From Solwaraspora sp. WMMA2065 (GTDB lineage Bacteria; Actinomycetota; Actinomycetes; Mycobacteriales; Micromonosporaceae), in NCBI RefSeq assembly GCF_030345075.1, contig NZ_CP128361.1, forward strand, positions 558,001 through 622,000: a stretch of DNA of 64,000 bases. Direction: 5' to 3'. The notes under the pieces are model-generated. The model had not been told where the DNA came from and ran no database searches. It saw only the letters and a list, made by a program, of their open reading frames with translations. The position numbers and the translations under genes are program-made. This document shows, piece by piece, positions 43,829-54,736 of the stretch (within the stretch, counting starts at the first letter, position 1; every line of letters starts with the position of its first letter).

Positions 43829-43957
43829 TCCGTCGCATGCAGCCGACTCAGGTAGGTCAACCCGAGGCAGGGCACCGGCGACGCCGGGTGGAGTATCCGC
43901 AGCGGCTACCGGGTACCGCAAAGGGACGACCTGCCGACGACCAAGGAAGGACCTACG

Positions 43958-45061
43958 GTGACTTCGACCACGCCCCGTACCACCCTCGCCGACCTGGCCA
44001 CCGTCCCCGGCCCGTTCGTGTCGCTCTACCTGGACACCAGCGGCCGGGCCCCGGACACCGGCGAGCAGGTCCAGCTGCGCTGGCGGGCGGCCCGCCAACG
44101 GCTGGCCGAGGCGGGGGCGCCTGGCGAACTGCTCGACGTGATCGGCGGGCTGACGAACCGGGCCTACGCCGACGGGGACACCCTGGTGGTGATCGCCGAC
44201 GCAGAGCGGGTGCGGCTGGTGCGTCAGCTGCCGGAACCGCCGGAGCGGGAGATCGCCAGCTACGGTGCGATCCCGCACCTGTTGCCCCTGTTGCGCTGGC
44301 AGCAGCGGCAGCTACCCGTTCTGGTGGTGGCGACCGACCGGGTCGGCGCCGAGATCGTCGCCCTGCAGCCGGACGGTGTGGAGGTGACCGAGTCGGTCGC
44401 CGGGGAGACGTTGCACATCACCCGGTCGCATCCGGGCGGCTGGTCCCAGCGGCGGTACCAGCAGCGGGCCGAGGACCGCTGGGAGGCCAACGCGACGCTG
44501 GTGGCCGAGCGGCTCGCCGAACTGGTCGACGAGGTCCGACCCCGGGCGGTCGTGGTCACCGGGGACGTCCGGGCGGTGCAGTTCCTACGGGACAAGTCGC
44601 CGACCCGGGTCGCCGAACTGCTGCACGAGGTGCAGGGCGCCTACGACACCACCGACGCGGCGGTCGAACAGGCCGTCGACGTGGTGGAGGGCATCGCCGA
44701 CGCGGACGTGGCCGCCGCCGTCGCGGCGTACCGGCGGGAGATCGGCCAGGCTGACCGGGCCGCCGCTGGGGCGTCGGACACGCTCGCGACGCTCGCCCGC
44801 CGGCAGGTCGACACCCTGCTGCTGGTCGACGACCCGCAGCTGACAACCCGTTCGGCGTACGCCGGACCGCAGCCCGACCAGGTCGGTGCCACGGTCGGCG
44901 CGGTGGCCGTTTTCGGCGTGACGGATCCCGTCGAGGTGCCGCTGGGTGATGCCGCCGTGCGGGCCGCCCTCGCCGGCGGAACCCGGCTGGTGGTGGTGCC
45001 GGACAAGCTCGCCGACCAGGTGCCCGACGGCGTCGGTGCGATCCTGCGCTACACCGTCTGA
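43958..45061 (+). CDS. Rv2629-like protein (bacterial eRF1-like family 2)
   Basis: 367 residues. An eRF1/Vms1-like layout is visible: N-terminal VSLYLDTSGRAPDTGEQVQL, a central RNase-H-like domain (RVRLVRQLPEPPEREIASYG) and a C-terminal L7Ae-like part (RQVDTLLLVDDPQL, TRLVVVPDKLAD). The family includes Rv2629 of the M. tuberculosis DosR regulon and is proposed to act on stalled ribosomes or peptidyl-tRNA. Its place at the edge of a DosR-type island supports membership. A weak box half (GGGAC at 43924) is about 30 nt upstream. Ribosome site AAGGAAGGA. Confidence 0.85.
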   Translation: MTSTTPRTTLADLATVPGPFVSLYLDTSGRAPDTGEQVQLRWRAARQRLAEAGAPGELLDVIGGLTNRAYADGDTLVVIADAERVRLVRQLPEPPEREIASYGAIPHLLPLLRWQQRQLPVLVVATDRVGAEIVALQPDGVEVTESVAGETLHITRSHPGGWSQRRYQQRAEDRWEANATLVAERLAELVDEVRPRAVVVTGDVRAVQFLRDKSPTRVAELLHEVQGAYDTTDAAVEQAVDVVEGIADADVAAAVAAYRREIGQADRAAAGASDTLATLARRQVDTLLLVDDPQLTTRSAYAGPQPDQVGATVGAVAVFGVTDPVEVPLGDAAVRAALAGGTRLVVVPDKLADQVPDGVGAILRYTV

Positions 45062-45099
45062 CCGGGCGGCAGGGACGTCCGACCCGGCTGGCGGGCCGG

Positions 45100-45975
45100 T
45101 CAGCGGTGCGAATGTGGGCGGGCCACCAGCACCGGGCAGTGTGCGTGGTGCACCAGTGTCTGACTGACCGAGCCGAGCAGCAGCCCGGTGAAGCCGCCGC
45201 GACCACGGGAACCGACCACCACCAGACCGGCCTTGCGGCTCGCCTCGACCATCACCGCGTCCGCCTCGACCCCTTCCAACGGCCGCTGCTCGATGGGCAG
45301 GTCCGGATGGCGTCGCCGGACGGCGGCGACGGCGGCGTCGAGCAGTTCGTCGGCCTCCCGGCGGGCACCGTCGGCCGGTGCCGCGACCTCCGTGCTGTCC
45401 CGCATCGGACTCGGCCACCAGACGTGGAGTACGGCCAGCCCGACCCGGCGCGCGGCGGCTTCGTCGGCTGCGGCGTGCAGGGCTTGCTCCGCGTGCGCCG
45501 AACCGTCGACGCCGACCAGTACCGGGCCGTCCGCCTCGACGGGCGCATCCGGTGGCCGGACCACCAGCACTGGGCAGTGTGCGTGCCCGGCCACCTGTGA
45601 ACTGACCGAGCCGAGCAGCAGCCCGGTGAAGCCGCCGAGGCCCCGACTGCCGACCACGACCAGCTCCGCGTGCCGAGACTCCTCGATCAACGTAGGGGCC
45701 CCGCCGGCTGCCACCTGCCGGGTCTGCACCGTTATGCCGGGCCGCTCGCCGCGCAGCTGCGCGGCGGTCTCGGCGAGCATCCGCTCACCTTCCTCGTTCG
45801 GCCCGGGTAGTTCGCCGTCGTACGGATTGATCGGGATCCCGTACCCGAAGGCGTGCAGATAGCCGTGGACCAGTACCAACGGCGCGCCGTGCCGGACCGC
45901 GGCCTCGGCGGCGTGCCGGGCGGCGCACAAGCTGGCCGGTGATCCGTCCACCCCTGCGACGATCGGGTCACTCAT
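45100..45975 (-). CDS. Tandem universal stress protein (Rv2623-like)
   Basis: 291 residues from ATG 45975 (ATGA overlap with the nitroreductase). Two USP domains (about 1-140 and 148-291) each have the start (IVAGVDGS, VLVGVDGS) and ATP-binding G-x2-G-x9-G(S/T) motif ([20 protein letters not shown] and [20 protein letters not shown]). This is the layout of TB31.7/Rv2623, an ATP-binding growth-regulating protein in the DosR regulon. It is co-transcribed with the nitroreductase under a DosR-box promoter. Confidence 0.93.
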   Translation of the reverse strand: MSDPIVAGVDGSPASLCAARHAAEAAVRHGAPLVLVHGYLHAFGYGIPINPYDGELPGPNEEGERMLAETAAQLRGERPGITVQTRQVAAGGAPTLIEESRHAELVVVGSRGLGGFTGLLLGSVSSQVAGHAHCPVLVVRPPDAPVEADGPVLVGVDGSAHAEQALHAAADEAAARRVGLAVLHVWWPSPMRDSTEVAAPADGARREADELLDAAVAAVRRRHPDLPIEQRPLEGVEADAVMVEASRKAGLVVVGSRGRGGFTGLLLGSVSQTLVHHAHCPVLVARPHSHR

Positions 45976-46949
45976 CGTTCCTCCAGGACCGTGTCGATCA
46001 CGTCGGCCGGATCCCGACGTGGCGTCGGTCGGCCGGGCTGACCGTATCCGATCCTGATGACCATTTGTGGTGTTCCGAATCGTCCGAGTGCCAGCCGGAG
46101 CTGCTCGCGGGCCTGAGTGACCTCGATCGGCTGGGACAGCATCGACGCGGCCAGGCCGGCGTCGGTGGCCGTCAACAACACCCGCTGCAGCGCCTGCCCG
46201 GCGGTGAGCTGGTCGCTCGGCGTGTTGCCGGTCGCGCCGAGCACCGCCACCAGCGGCTCGGACTCGAAGTCGCGGCCAGGGGTGCGACGGGCACTGCCGA
46301 ACGGTCGCCGGGGAAGCAGGTCGTGCGGCTCCGCGACCGGTCCACCGGCGGCCGCCGGCACCCCGTCCGGTGCCGGGAAGTGCCGGGTCCACCGCGCTAC
46401 TTCCGCCCGGTACCCGGGATCCCGGTCGAGCACCCGGTTGGCGCTGGTGGCGATCTCCGCGACGGCGGTGACGGCGGTTGAGCCGACCACCAGCTCCAGC
46501 CAGCCGCCCTCGGCCTGGGCCGCCTCGATCAGCCGCCGCCGCACCGGCGGCGGCACCGGATCCGGCCGCAACGGCAGCCGGTTGCTGTGCCGGCGTGGCA
46601 CTGCGGCGTACAGCCTGGACTCGGCCGGCGTGACTGGCCGCGGTGGTCCGGGCACCAGCCGGGCCAGCAGCCACGGGTCGGCCGGCTCGGGGCGGAGCCG
46701 GACCTCGGCCGGTGTGCCGGCGGCGGCCAGGGCAAGCCGCAGGTTGAACAGGGCGGCCCCGCAGCCGATCCGGGCGGCCCAGCCGGTCGGATCGCAGGCG
46801 GTGAGCAGCCGGTCCGGGTCGAGCCGGAGCTCGATCGCGCTGCCGACCAGCCGGAACCGCCACGGCTGGCTGTTGTGCAGCGACGGGGCGCGGACCGCCG
46901 CGGTCACCGCGGTGCGCAGCTGGGCCATGGTGAACGTGGTGGTCAACAT
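45972..46949 (-). CDS. Acg-family nitroreductase-like flavoprotein
   Basis: 325 residues from ATG 46949. Acg-type features: AAVRAPSLHNSQPWRFRLVG near the N-terminus, RRHSNRLPLRP in the middle and AGQALQRVLLTATDAGLAAS toward the end. Acg (Rv2032) and Rv3131 bind FMN but lack usual nitroreductase activity and belong to the DosR regulon. A DosR-box-like site at 46985-46998 is centred 42.5 nt before the ATG, and CACCGT ends 7 nt before it, so the mRNA is probably leaderless and DosR-activated. Confidence 0.9.
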   Translation of the reverse strand: MLTTTFTMAQLRTAVTAAVRAPSLHNSQPWRFRLVGSAIELRLDPDRLLTACDPTGWAARIGCGAALFNLRLALAAAGTPAEVRLRPEPADPWLLARLVPGPPRPVTPAESRLYAAVPRRHSNRLPLRPDPVPPPVRRRLIEAAQAEGGWLELVVGSTAVTAVAEIATSANRVLDRDPGYRAEVARWTRHFPAPDGVPAAAGGPVAEPHDLLPRRPFGSARRTPGRDFESEPLVAVLGATGNTPSDQLTAGQALQRVLLTATDAGLAASMLSQPIEVTQAREQLRLALGRFGTPQMVIRIGYGQPGRPTPRRDPADVIDTVLEER

Positions 46950-46984
46950 GACTACACGGTGTCCGGTCCGGGCCGGCACCGGCA

Positions 46985-46998
46985 GGGCCGTACGTCCC
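46985..46998 (-). promoter_or_regulatory. DosR-box-like site of the nitroreductase/USP operon
   Basis: On the minus strand it reads GGGACGTACGGCCC, matching GGGAC-N4-GNCCC, close to the core of the mycobacterial DosR box. Its centre is about 42 nt from the likely leaderless start at 46949. Confidence 0.7.
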
Positions 46999-47076
46999 GG
47001 ATCCTCCCGGGCCACCGGGCCCGTCCGTCTCGACTGCCTCGCCCGCCGTCACCTGCCCCAGGCGACCCCGGCGCCC

Positions 47077-47090
47077 GGGACTTTGGTCCC
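47077..47090 (+). promoter_or_regulatory. DosR box upstream of dosR
   Basis: GGGACTTTGGTCCC matches the published DosR core GGGACTWWAGTCCC at all but one position. It is centred about 43 nt before ATG 47127, while TAGAAA (47115-47120) sits 6 nt before the ATG as a -10. This implies autoregulation of a leaderless dosR transcript. Confidence 0.85.
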
Positions 47091-47126
47091 TGGCTGTAGC
47101 GCCCCGCGACAGGGTAGAAACAGAGG

Positions 47127-47765
47127 ATGATCCGCGTCTTCCTGCTCGACGACCATGAGGTCGTCCGCCGTGGCCTTGCCGACCTGCTGCAGAGCAGCGG
47201 TGACATCGAGGTGATCGGCGAGTCCGGGTCCGCGCAGGAGGCTGCCCGGCGCATCCCGGCGCTGCGCCCGGACGTGGCGATCCTCGACGCCCGGCTGCCG
47301 GACGGCAACGGCATCGACGTCTGCCGGGACGTGCGGGCCGTCGACTCGTCCATCAACGGGCTGATCCTCACCTCGTACGAGGACGACGAAGCGCTCTTCG
47401 CCGCGATCATGGCCGGTGCCGCCGGTTACGTGCTCAAGCAGATCCGGGGCACCGACCTGGTGGACGCGGTACGCCGGGTGGCGGCCGGTCAGTCGCTGCT
47501 CGACCCGGCGGTGACCCGCCGGGTGCTGGAGCGGATCCGCAGCGGCGTCGAGGAGCCGCACGAGCTGAAGTCGCTCACCGAGCAGGAACGCCGGATCCTG
47601 GAGTACGTCGCCGAAGGGCTGACCAACCGGGAGATCGCCGGCAAGATGTTCCTCGCCGAGAAGACCGTGAAGAACTACGTCTCCAGCCTGCTCGCCAAGC
47701 TCGGCCTGGAGCGGCGGACCCAGGCGGCGGTGCTCGCCACCCGGCTGCTCGGCCCGCGTCACTGA
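47127..47765 (+). CDS. dosR: DosR/DevR-type response regulator (NarL family)
   Basis: 212 residues. Receiver domain about 1-120: acidic pair Asp8/Asp9 (LLDDHE), phospho-acceptor Asp54 (AILDARLPDGNG), Lys in YVLKQIRGTD. LuxR-type HTH about 145-205: SLTEQERRILEYVAEGLTNR and MFLAEKTVKNYVSSLLAKLG, which keeps the Lys-Lys-Asn recognition residues known from mycobacterial DosR. It should activate the surrounding stress and fermentation genes at GGGAC-N4-GNCCC boxes and itself. Its cognate kinase lies convergent downstream rather than in the same operon. Confidence 0.95.
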   Translation: MIRVFLLDDHEVVRRGLADLLQSSGDIEVIGESGSAQEAARRIPALRPDVAILDARLPDGNGIDVCRDVRAVDSSINGLILTSYEDDEALFAAIMAGAAGYVLKQIRGTDLVDAVRRVAAGQSLLDPAVTRRVLERIRSGVEEPHELKSLTEQERRILEYVAEGLTNREIAGKMFLAEKTVKNYVSSLLAKLGLERRTQAAVLATRLLGPRH

Positions 47766-47770
47766 CCCTG

Positions 47771-50498
<2,728 letters not shown>

Positions 50499-50502
<4 letters not shown>

Positions 50503-51599
50503 CGACCCTCCTCGGGGTCGGTGGCGTGGGGGTTCGCGGCGTTCACCTCACTGGTGTCCACCAGCTGAGCCGCCGGTATCCTCGGCGGGTGCGGTGGGCC
50601 GGCGTGGTCCGGGCTGGCGATGCCGAGCCGTAGCACCAGGTACGGGTAGCCGAGCCCGGCGAGGATGTGTCGCAGGGTCTGCCGGGTGGCGGCCACCTCG
50701 ACCGCCCCGCTCAGCGGAACCACCGAGATGCCCAGCTCGGTCGCGGTCAGCCAGGCCGACGAGAGCGCCTCGCCAGCGGCCAGCCAGGACGTCGGTTCGT
50801 CGTCGTCACCGAAGAGCAGGGCGTAGACGGCGGCCCGGTCGTGCCCGCCGCCGACCGGCAGGGTGCCGGACCGGCCGAAGTCGCGTCCGGGCACCGTGGT
50901 CTGCGCGGCCCGCTCCGGCAGGACCTCCTCGGGCAGTCCGGTGCCGGGCGGGGTGCCCAGCCCGGTCCAGTAGTCGAGTTCGCCGCGGATCTGCGGGTCC
51001 TCCGACTCGGCCTCCTCCGCCCGGCTGGCCGCCGCAGCGAGCAGCATCACCTGGTCGGAGGAGAGGATCTGCAGCTGGACGCCGGTGCCGGCGGCGGCGG
51101 TGACCGCGGTGACCGCCGCGACCGGTAGCGGTTCGTCGCTGACCGGCCGACGGTCGGTGTGTCGCACCTGCATCGCCTGGAACATCCGGACGGTGTCGGC
51201 CTGGACCGCGATCCGTTCGGTGGGTCGCAGCACCGCCAGCAGGTCCTCCTCGGCCGGGTCCGGCAGCCGTTGCACCTGCGCCGTCCAGCCCTGAGCGGCG
51301 AGCGCGATCCTCGCGTGGTGCAGCGCGGCGCCGCAGCTGAGGATGAGCAACCGGCGGTCCGGATCGGTGGCCGGCAACTGCCGGTCCCGGGCGGCGCGCA
51401 GCTCCAGACTGTCCGGCCGGACCCGCCATTGCCACGGCTGGGTGTTGTGCACCGACGGCGCGTAGCCGGCGGCCGCGGCGGCCTCGGCCAGTACGGCGGC
51501 CAACGGCCGGTCGGCGGTCGCGGCGTCGACGCCGGTCACCGCCGTGTCGACGGTGGTCCCGGTCCCGGTCCCGGTCCCGTTGGTGGTGACCTCGTCCAT
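50499..51599 (-). CDS. Acg-family nitroreductase-like flavoprotein with Gly-Thr repeat tract
   Basis: 366 residues from ATG 51599 (GGAGGCAGCAG upstream). Acg motifs: AGYAPSVHNTQPWQWRVRPD, the middle RHTDRRPVSDEPL and GEALSSAWLTATELGISVVP. The N-terminal extension (about 1-35) contains a Gly-Thr repeat encoded by four GGTCCC-type hexamers. It lies 24 nt after the P-type ATPase relic and overlaps the stress-protein gene, within one five-gene operon. Confidence 0.9.
51555..51578. repeat. Four tandem GGTCCC hexamers
   Basis: GGTCCC at 51555, 51561, 51567 and 51573 (plus-strand reading) encodes the Gly-Thr tract near the start of the nitroreductase. Being 6 bp long, copy-number change would keep the frame. 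Confidence 0.9.
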
Positions 51600-51623
51600 C
51601 TGCTGCCTCCTGGTCTGGGTCTG

Positions 51624-52761
51624 CTACGCCGACGGCTCGTGGCCGACGGGACGCGGGGAATCCGGACCCGAACCACGTCCGTTCCCGCTCCGGGACAGAT
51701 GTAACACCAGTGCGGGCAGCGCCGCGACAGCGGCACAGGCCGCCAACTCGGTCAGGGCCAGCGGCTCGGTGCCGAGCAGCGCCCGCAGCGGACCGAGGTG
51801 GACCCCGGCGAGCTGCAGCAGGCCCGCCCCGGCCACCGCGAATACCAGCGCCGGGTTCGCCATCCGCCGTCGGCCGTCGGCCGCCGTCGTACCCCGTTGA
51901 GTGCCTTCCGCCGCCGTGCCCCGACGGGCCCGGACCGCGAGCGCGACGCCCAGCTGGGCCAGCCCGAGGGTGACGAAGACCACCGTCTGCCAGGGCCGGC
52001 CCATGTGGTACGCGGCGACACCGGCCGCCAGGGTGACCGCCGTGATCAACGTGCCGGTGGTGAGCACCCCGGCGAGCAGGCCGGCGCCGAGCACCGACTC
52101 GGTGGGCGGTCGGGGTGGCCGGCGCGATCCGCCCCAACGCGCTGTCGGCGCCGGTCCGGGTGACGATGCCGGTCGCCCGGCCGGCGACGACGACGGTGCC
52201 GGCGTGGGCCCGGTCACCGTCGTCGTGCTGCACCGGCACCGATTCACCGGTCAGTGTCGACTCGTCGCAGCGCAGCCGGGTCGCGGCGGTGAGGACCAGA
52301 TCGGCGGGGACGATGTCGCCAGCGGTGATCTTCACCAGATCGCCCGGGACCAGTTCGGCCGCCGGCACGACCCGGTCGACACCGTCGCGTCGCACCCGGG
52401 CCACCGGCGCCGCCAGCCGGTCCAGCGCGGCGACCGCCCGGTCCGCCCGGACCTCCTGAACCACGCCGATACTGGTGTTCACCACCACCACGAGCAGGAT
52501 CACCACGGTGTTCGGGTAGTCGGCGAGTGCCGTGGTGACCACCCCGGCGGCGAGCAGCAGCACGACCAGCGGATCGCTCAGTTGGCGGGCCACCCGGCGG
52601 ACCAGCCCGGTGCGGTCGGGCCCGCCCGGCACGATGTTCGGCCCGTACTCGATGGTCCGCCGGGTGACCTCGGCGGCGTCCAGTCCACCCGGATCGACCG
52701 GTGGCACGGGATCGACGGCAGGTACGCCCGGATCGACGACCGGTCGCGTGTCAACTGGCAC
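51624..52761 (-). pseudogene. P-type cation ATPase relic lacking the catalytic core
   Basis: The first frame starts at GTG 52761 (overlapping the nitroreductase end). It encodes the N-terminal cation ATPase domain, two membrane helices and the actuator domain with DESTLTGESVPV, ending near SALGRIA at about 52120. In a different frame, RPPRPPTESVLGAGLLAGVL and the last membrane helices follow down to the stop at 51624. In intact CtpF/PMCA-like pumps about 450-500 residues lie between, including the phosphorylated Asp (DKTGT) and nucleotide domain. All of that is missing, and the frame differs across the join. Transport is impossible; the operon position mirrors ctpF in mycobacterial DosR regulons. 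Confidence 0.88.
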
Positions 52762-53773
52762 CGGCCACCCCCACCGCGTCGACCGGCCGGGTCGGCGCGG
52801 GTTCGAGCAACTCGGCGAGCGGCCGGCGGGGCACCGGTGGACTGAGCGGCCCGTAGCCGATCCGGATGATCGCCTGCGCCCGCCGTCCGTCCTGCTGGCG
52901 ACCGAGCAGGTCACGCAGTTCGGGAAACTCCAGCGGCTGGGTCAGCAGCGTGGTGGCCAGGCCGCGTACCGTCGCGGTGAGCAGCACCCGCTGCAGCGCC
53001 TGCCCGGCGCGCAGCCAGTCCCGCGGGGCGTCGCCGACGGTGTACAGCACGGCGAGGACCGGGTCCTCCTCGAACGCGGCGACCCGCCGTCGCGGGGCCG
53101 GCCAGACCAGTCCGAAGTCGCGTACCGGCACGGTGCGGGGGACCGGCCAGGGTCCGAAGGCCTGCGGCGGTACGCCGTCGAGCCGGCCCGGTCGGTCCCG
53201 GGTCCACCGTTCCAGCTCCGCCCAGTACGCCGGGTCGACCCGACGGCGGTCCTCGGCGGTGCCGATCAGCGCCAGCACCGACGAGCGCATCATCGGGTCG
53301 ACGACGGCCAGCCGACCGTGCTCGGTCCGGGCGGCGGCGGTGAGCTCGTCGAGCACCTCGCCGGGGACCGCCAGGTCGGCGAACGGGCGGCGGTTGGTGC
53401 GCCGGTGGGCGACGGCCCGGGCGAGCAGCCGTACCGTCTCGTCCGTCTCGGTCGGCGCCCCGACCGCGATCCGGGCCAGCAGGTCCGGGTTGTCGGGCTC
53501 GGGCAACAGCAGCATGACCGGCATCCGACCGTGGGCCAGCATCGCCACCCGCAGGTTGAACACGGCGGCGCCGACGCTGATGGTCAGTTCCCGGCCGGCC
53601 GGGTCGACCAGGTCGACCTGTCGGCGCCGGTCGGCGAGCACCTCGATGCCGGTCGGGTGCGGGCGGAACCGCCACGGCTGGCTGTTGTGCACCGACGGTG
53701 CGGCGGCTGCGGCCTCCAGGCAGGCCGCCATCAGCGGACCTGGCCGTCCGTTCCTGATCCATCCGGCGTTCAT
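52751..53773 (-). CDS. Acg-family nitroreductase-like flavoprotein
   Basis: 340 residues. Motifs: AAAAPSVHNSQPWRFRPHPT, the middle HRRTNRRPFADLAVPGEVLD and AGQALQRVLLTATVRGLATT. First gene of a five-gene minus-strand operon (this gene, ATPase relic, second nitroreductase, stress protein). A DosR-like box (53892-53905) lies in the divergent region shared with the cyclic-nucleotide-binding gene. FMN binding is expected; the physiological reaction of Acg proteins is not settled. Confidence 0.9.
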   Translation of the reverse strand: MNAGWIRNGRPGPLMAACLEAAAAAPSVHNSQPWRFRPHPTGIEVLADRRRQVDLVDPAGRELTISVGAAVFNLRVAMLAHGRMPVMLLLPEPDNPDLLARIAVGAPTETDETVRLLARAVAHRRTNRRPFADLAVPGEVLDELTAAARTEHGRLAVVDPMMRSSVLALIGTAEDRRRVDPAYWAELERWTRDRPGRLDGVPPQAFGPWPVPRTVPVRDFGLVWPAPRRRVAAFEEDPVLAVLYTVGDAPRDWLRAGQALQRVLLTATVRGLATTLLTQPLEFPELRDLLGRQQDGRRAQAIIRIGYGPLSPPVPRRPLAELLEPAPTRPVDAVGVAGAS

Positions 53774-53891
53774 CGCCGCCCACCACCCCTTCTGCCCGTC
53801 GCGCCCTCATCGGTTCCACTCTCGTCCGGATCGGTCCGTCGGGGCAGGGGCGTTGCGCCGCTTCCCGACGGGCACTGCGTCCCGCCCGGGC

Positions 53892-53905
53892 GGGACCTCC
53901 GACCC
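53892..53905. promoter_or_regulatory. DosR-box-like site between divergent operons
   Basis: GGGACCTCCGACCC fits GGGAC-N4-GNCCC. It is 71 nt before ATG 53976 (plus) and about 120 nt before ATG 53773 (minus), so both units would have leaders. It could control either direction. Confidence 0.65.
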
Positions 53906-53975
53906 TGTCGCCCAGGGCGGACCGTCAGCTGCGATGGAAGTCCGTGGTACGTGTCCGTGATCGGACGGAGGAGCG

Positions 53976-54509
53976 ATGATCCGGACCATCGATCTGCTCG
54001 ACGCCCACCCGTTCCTGGCCGACCTACCCCGGCCCTGGCTGGAGCGGCTGTCGTACCAGGCGCGCCCCGGGGTCCGGCACAGCGGGCAGCAGATCTTCCA
54101 GCAGGGACGGTCGGCGGACCGGTTCTGGCTGCTGCGGACCGGGCAGGTGGCGTTGAACTTCCAGGTGCCGGGCCGTGGCGAGATCGACATTGAGACGGTT
54201 GCGGCCGGGAGCGTGCTGGGCTGGTCGTGGCTGTTTCCGCCGTACCGCTGGGAGTTCGGGGCGGTGGCGGTGGACCAGACCCTGACGATCGAGTTCGACG
54301 CGGCCGGTACCCGTCGGATGATCAGCCAGGACGACGCCCTGGGCCGGGAGCTGACCACTCGATTCATGCGGGTCGTGGTCGACCGGTTGCACGCCGCCCG
54401 GACCCGGCTCACCGAGCTGTACGCCTATCCACCGGCCATCGACGGGGATTCGTCCCGACCGGCCGCTGACGTGGATCCGGCCGGCCGCCGGCCCGGTCGC
54501 GACGGGTGA
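53976..54509 (+). CDS. Cyclic-nucleotide-binding-domain protein without HTH
   Basis: 177 residues from ATG 53976 (GGAGGAGCG upstream). A cNMP-binding beta barrel spans about 8-125: FLADLPRPWLERLSYQARPG, then GQQIFQQGRSADRFWLLRTG and VAAGSVLGWSWLFPPYRW. It continues with one long helix (TTRFMRVVVDRLHAARTRLT) and a polar tail; no Crp/Fnr winged helix follows. The usual PBC Arg-Ala/Ser signature is not clear (GSVLGWSWLFPP replaces it), so cNMP binding may be lost or altered. It lies opposite the DosR-type box, suggesting a hypoxia-linked sensor or scaffold. Confidence 0.85.
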   Translation: MIRTIDLLDAHPFLADLPRPWLERLSYQARPGVRHSGQQIFQQGRSADRFWLLRTGQVALNFQVPGRGEIDIETVAAGSVLGWSWLFPPYRWEFGAVAVDQTLTIEFDAAGTRRMISQDDALGRELTTRFMRVVVDRLHAARTRLTELYAYPPAIDGDSSRPAADVDPAGRRPGRDG

Positions 54510-54736
54510 TGGCCGCGACGAGGTGACCGGTCGGTAATCGGACCCGGTGTGCGAGCGGCCGCGGCGGGGTGGTCGTTGGACGCTTGTCCGCCTAGCCGGA
54601 GCTCAGGGCGCGGTACAGCATGATGCGCTGTCTCGACAGGCGTCGATTCAGCTGATGGGGTGACGGGCCTGGCTCCCGGACGTCCCGTGCTGCGTGCTGC
54701 GTCTCGGCTGGCCGCCACCACGTCGAGAGGAGACAG

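Noticed and set aside
43922-43937. Possible DosR box before the Rv2629-like gene
   Set aside because: Only the left GGGAC half is good; the right half reads TGCCG, so it is kept as a half-site at most.
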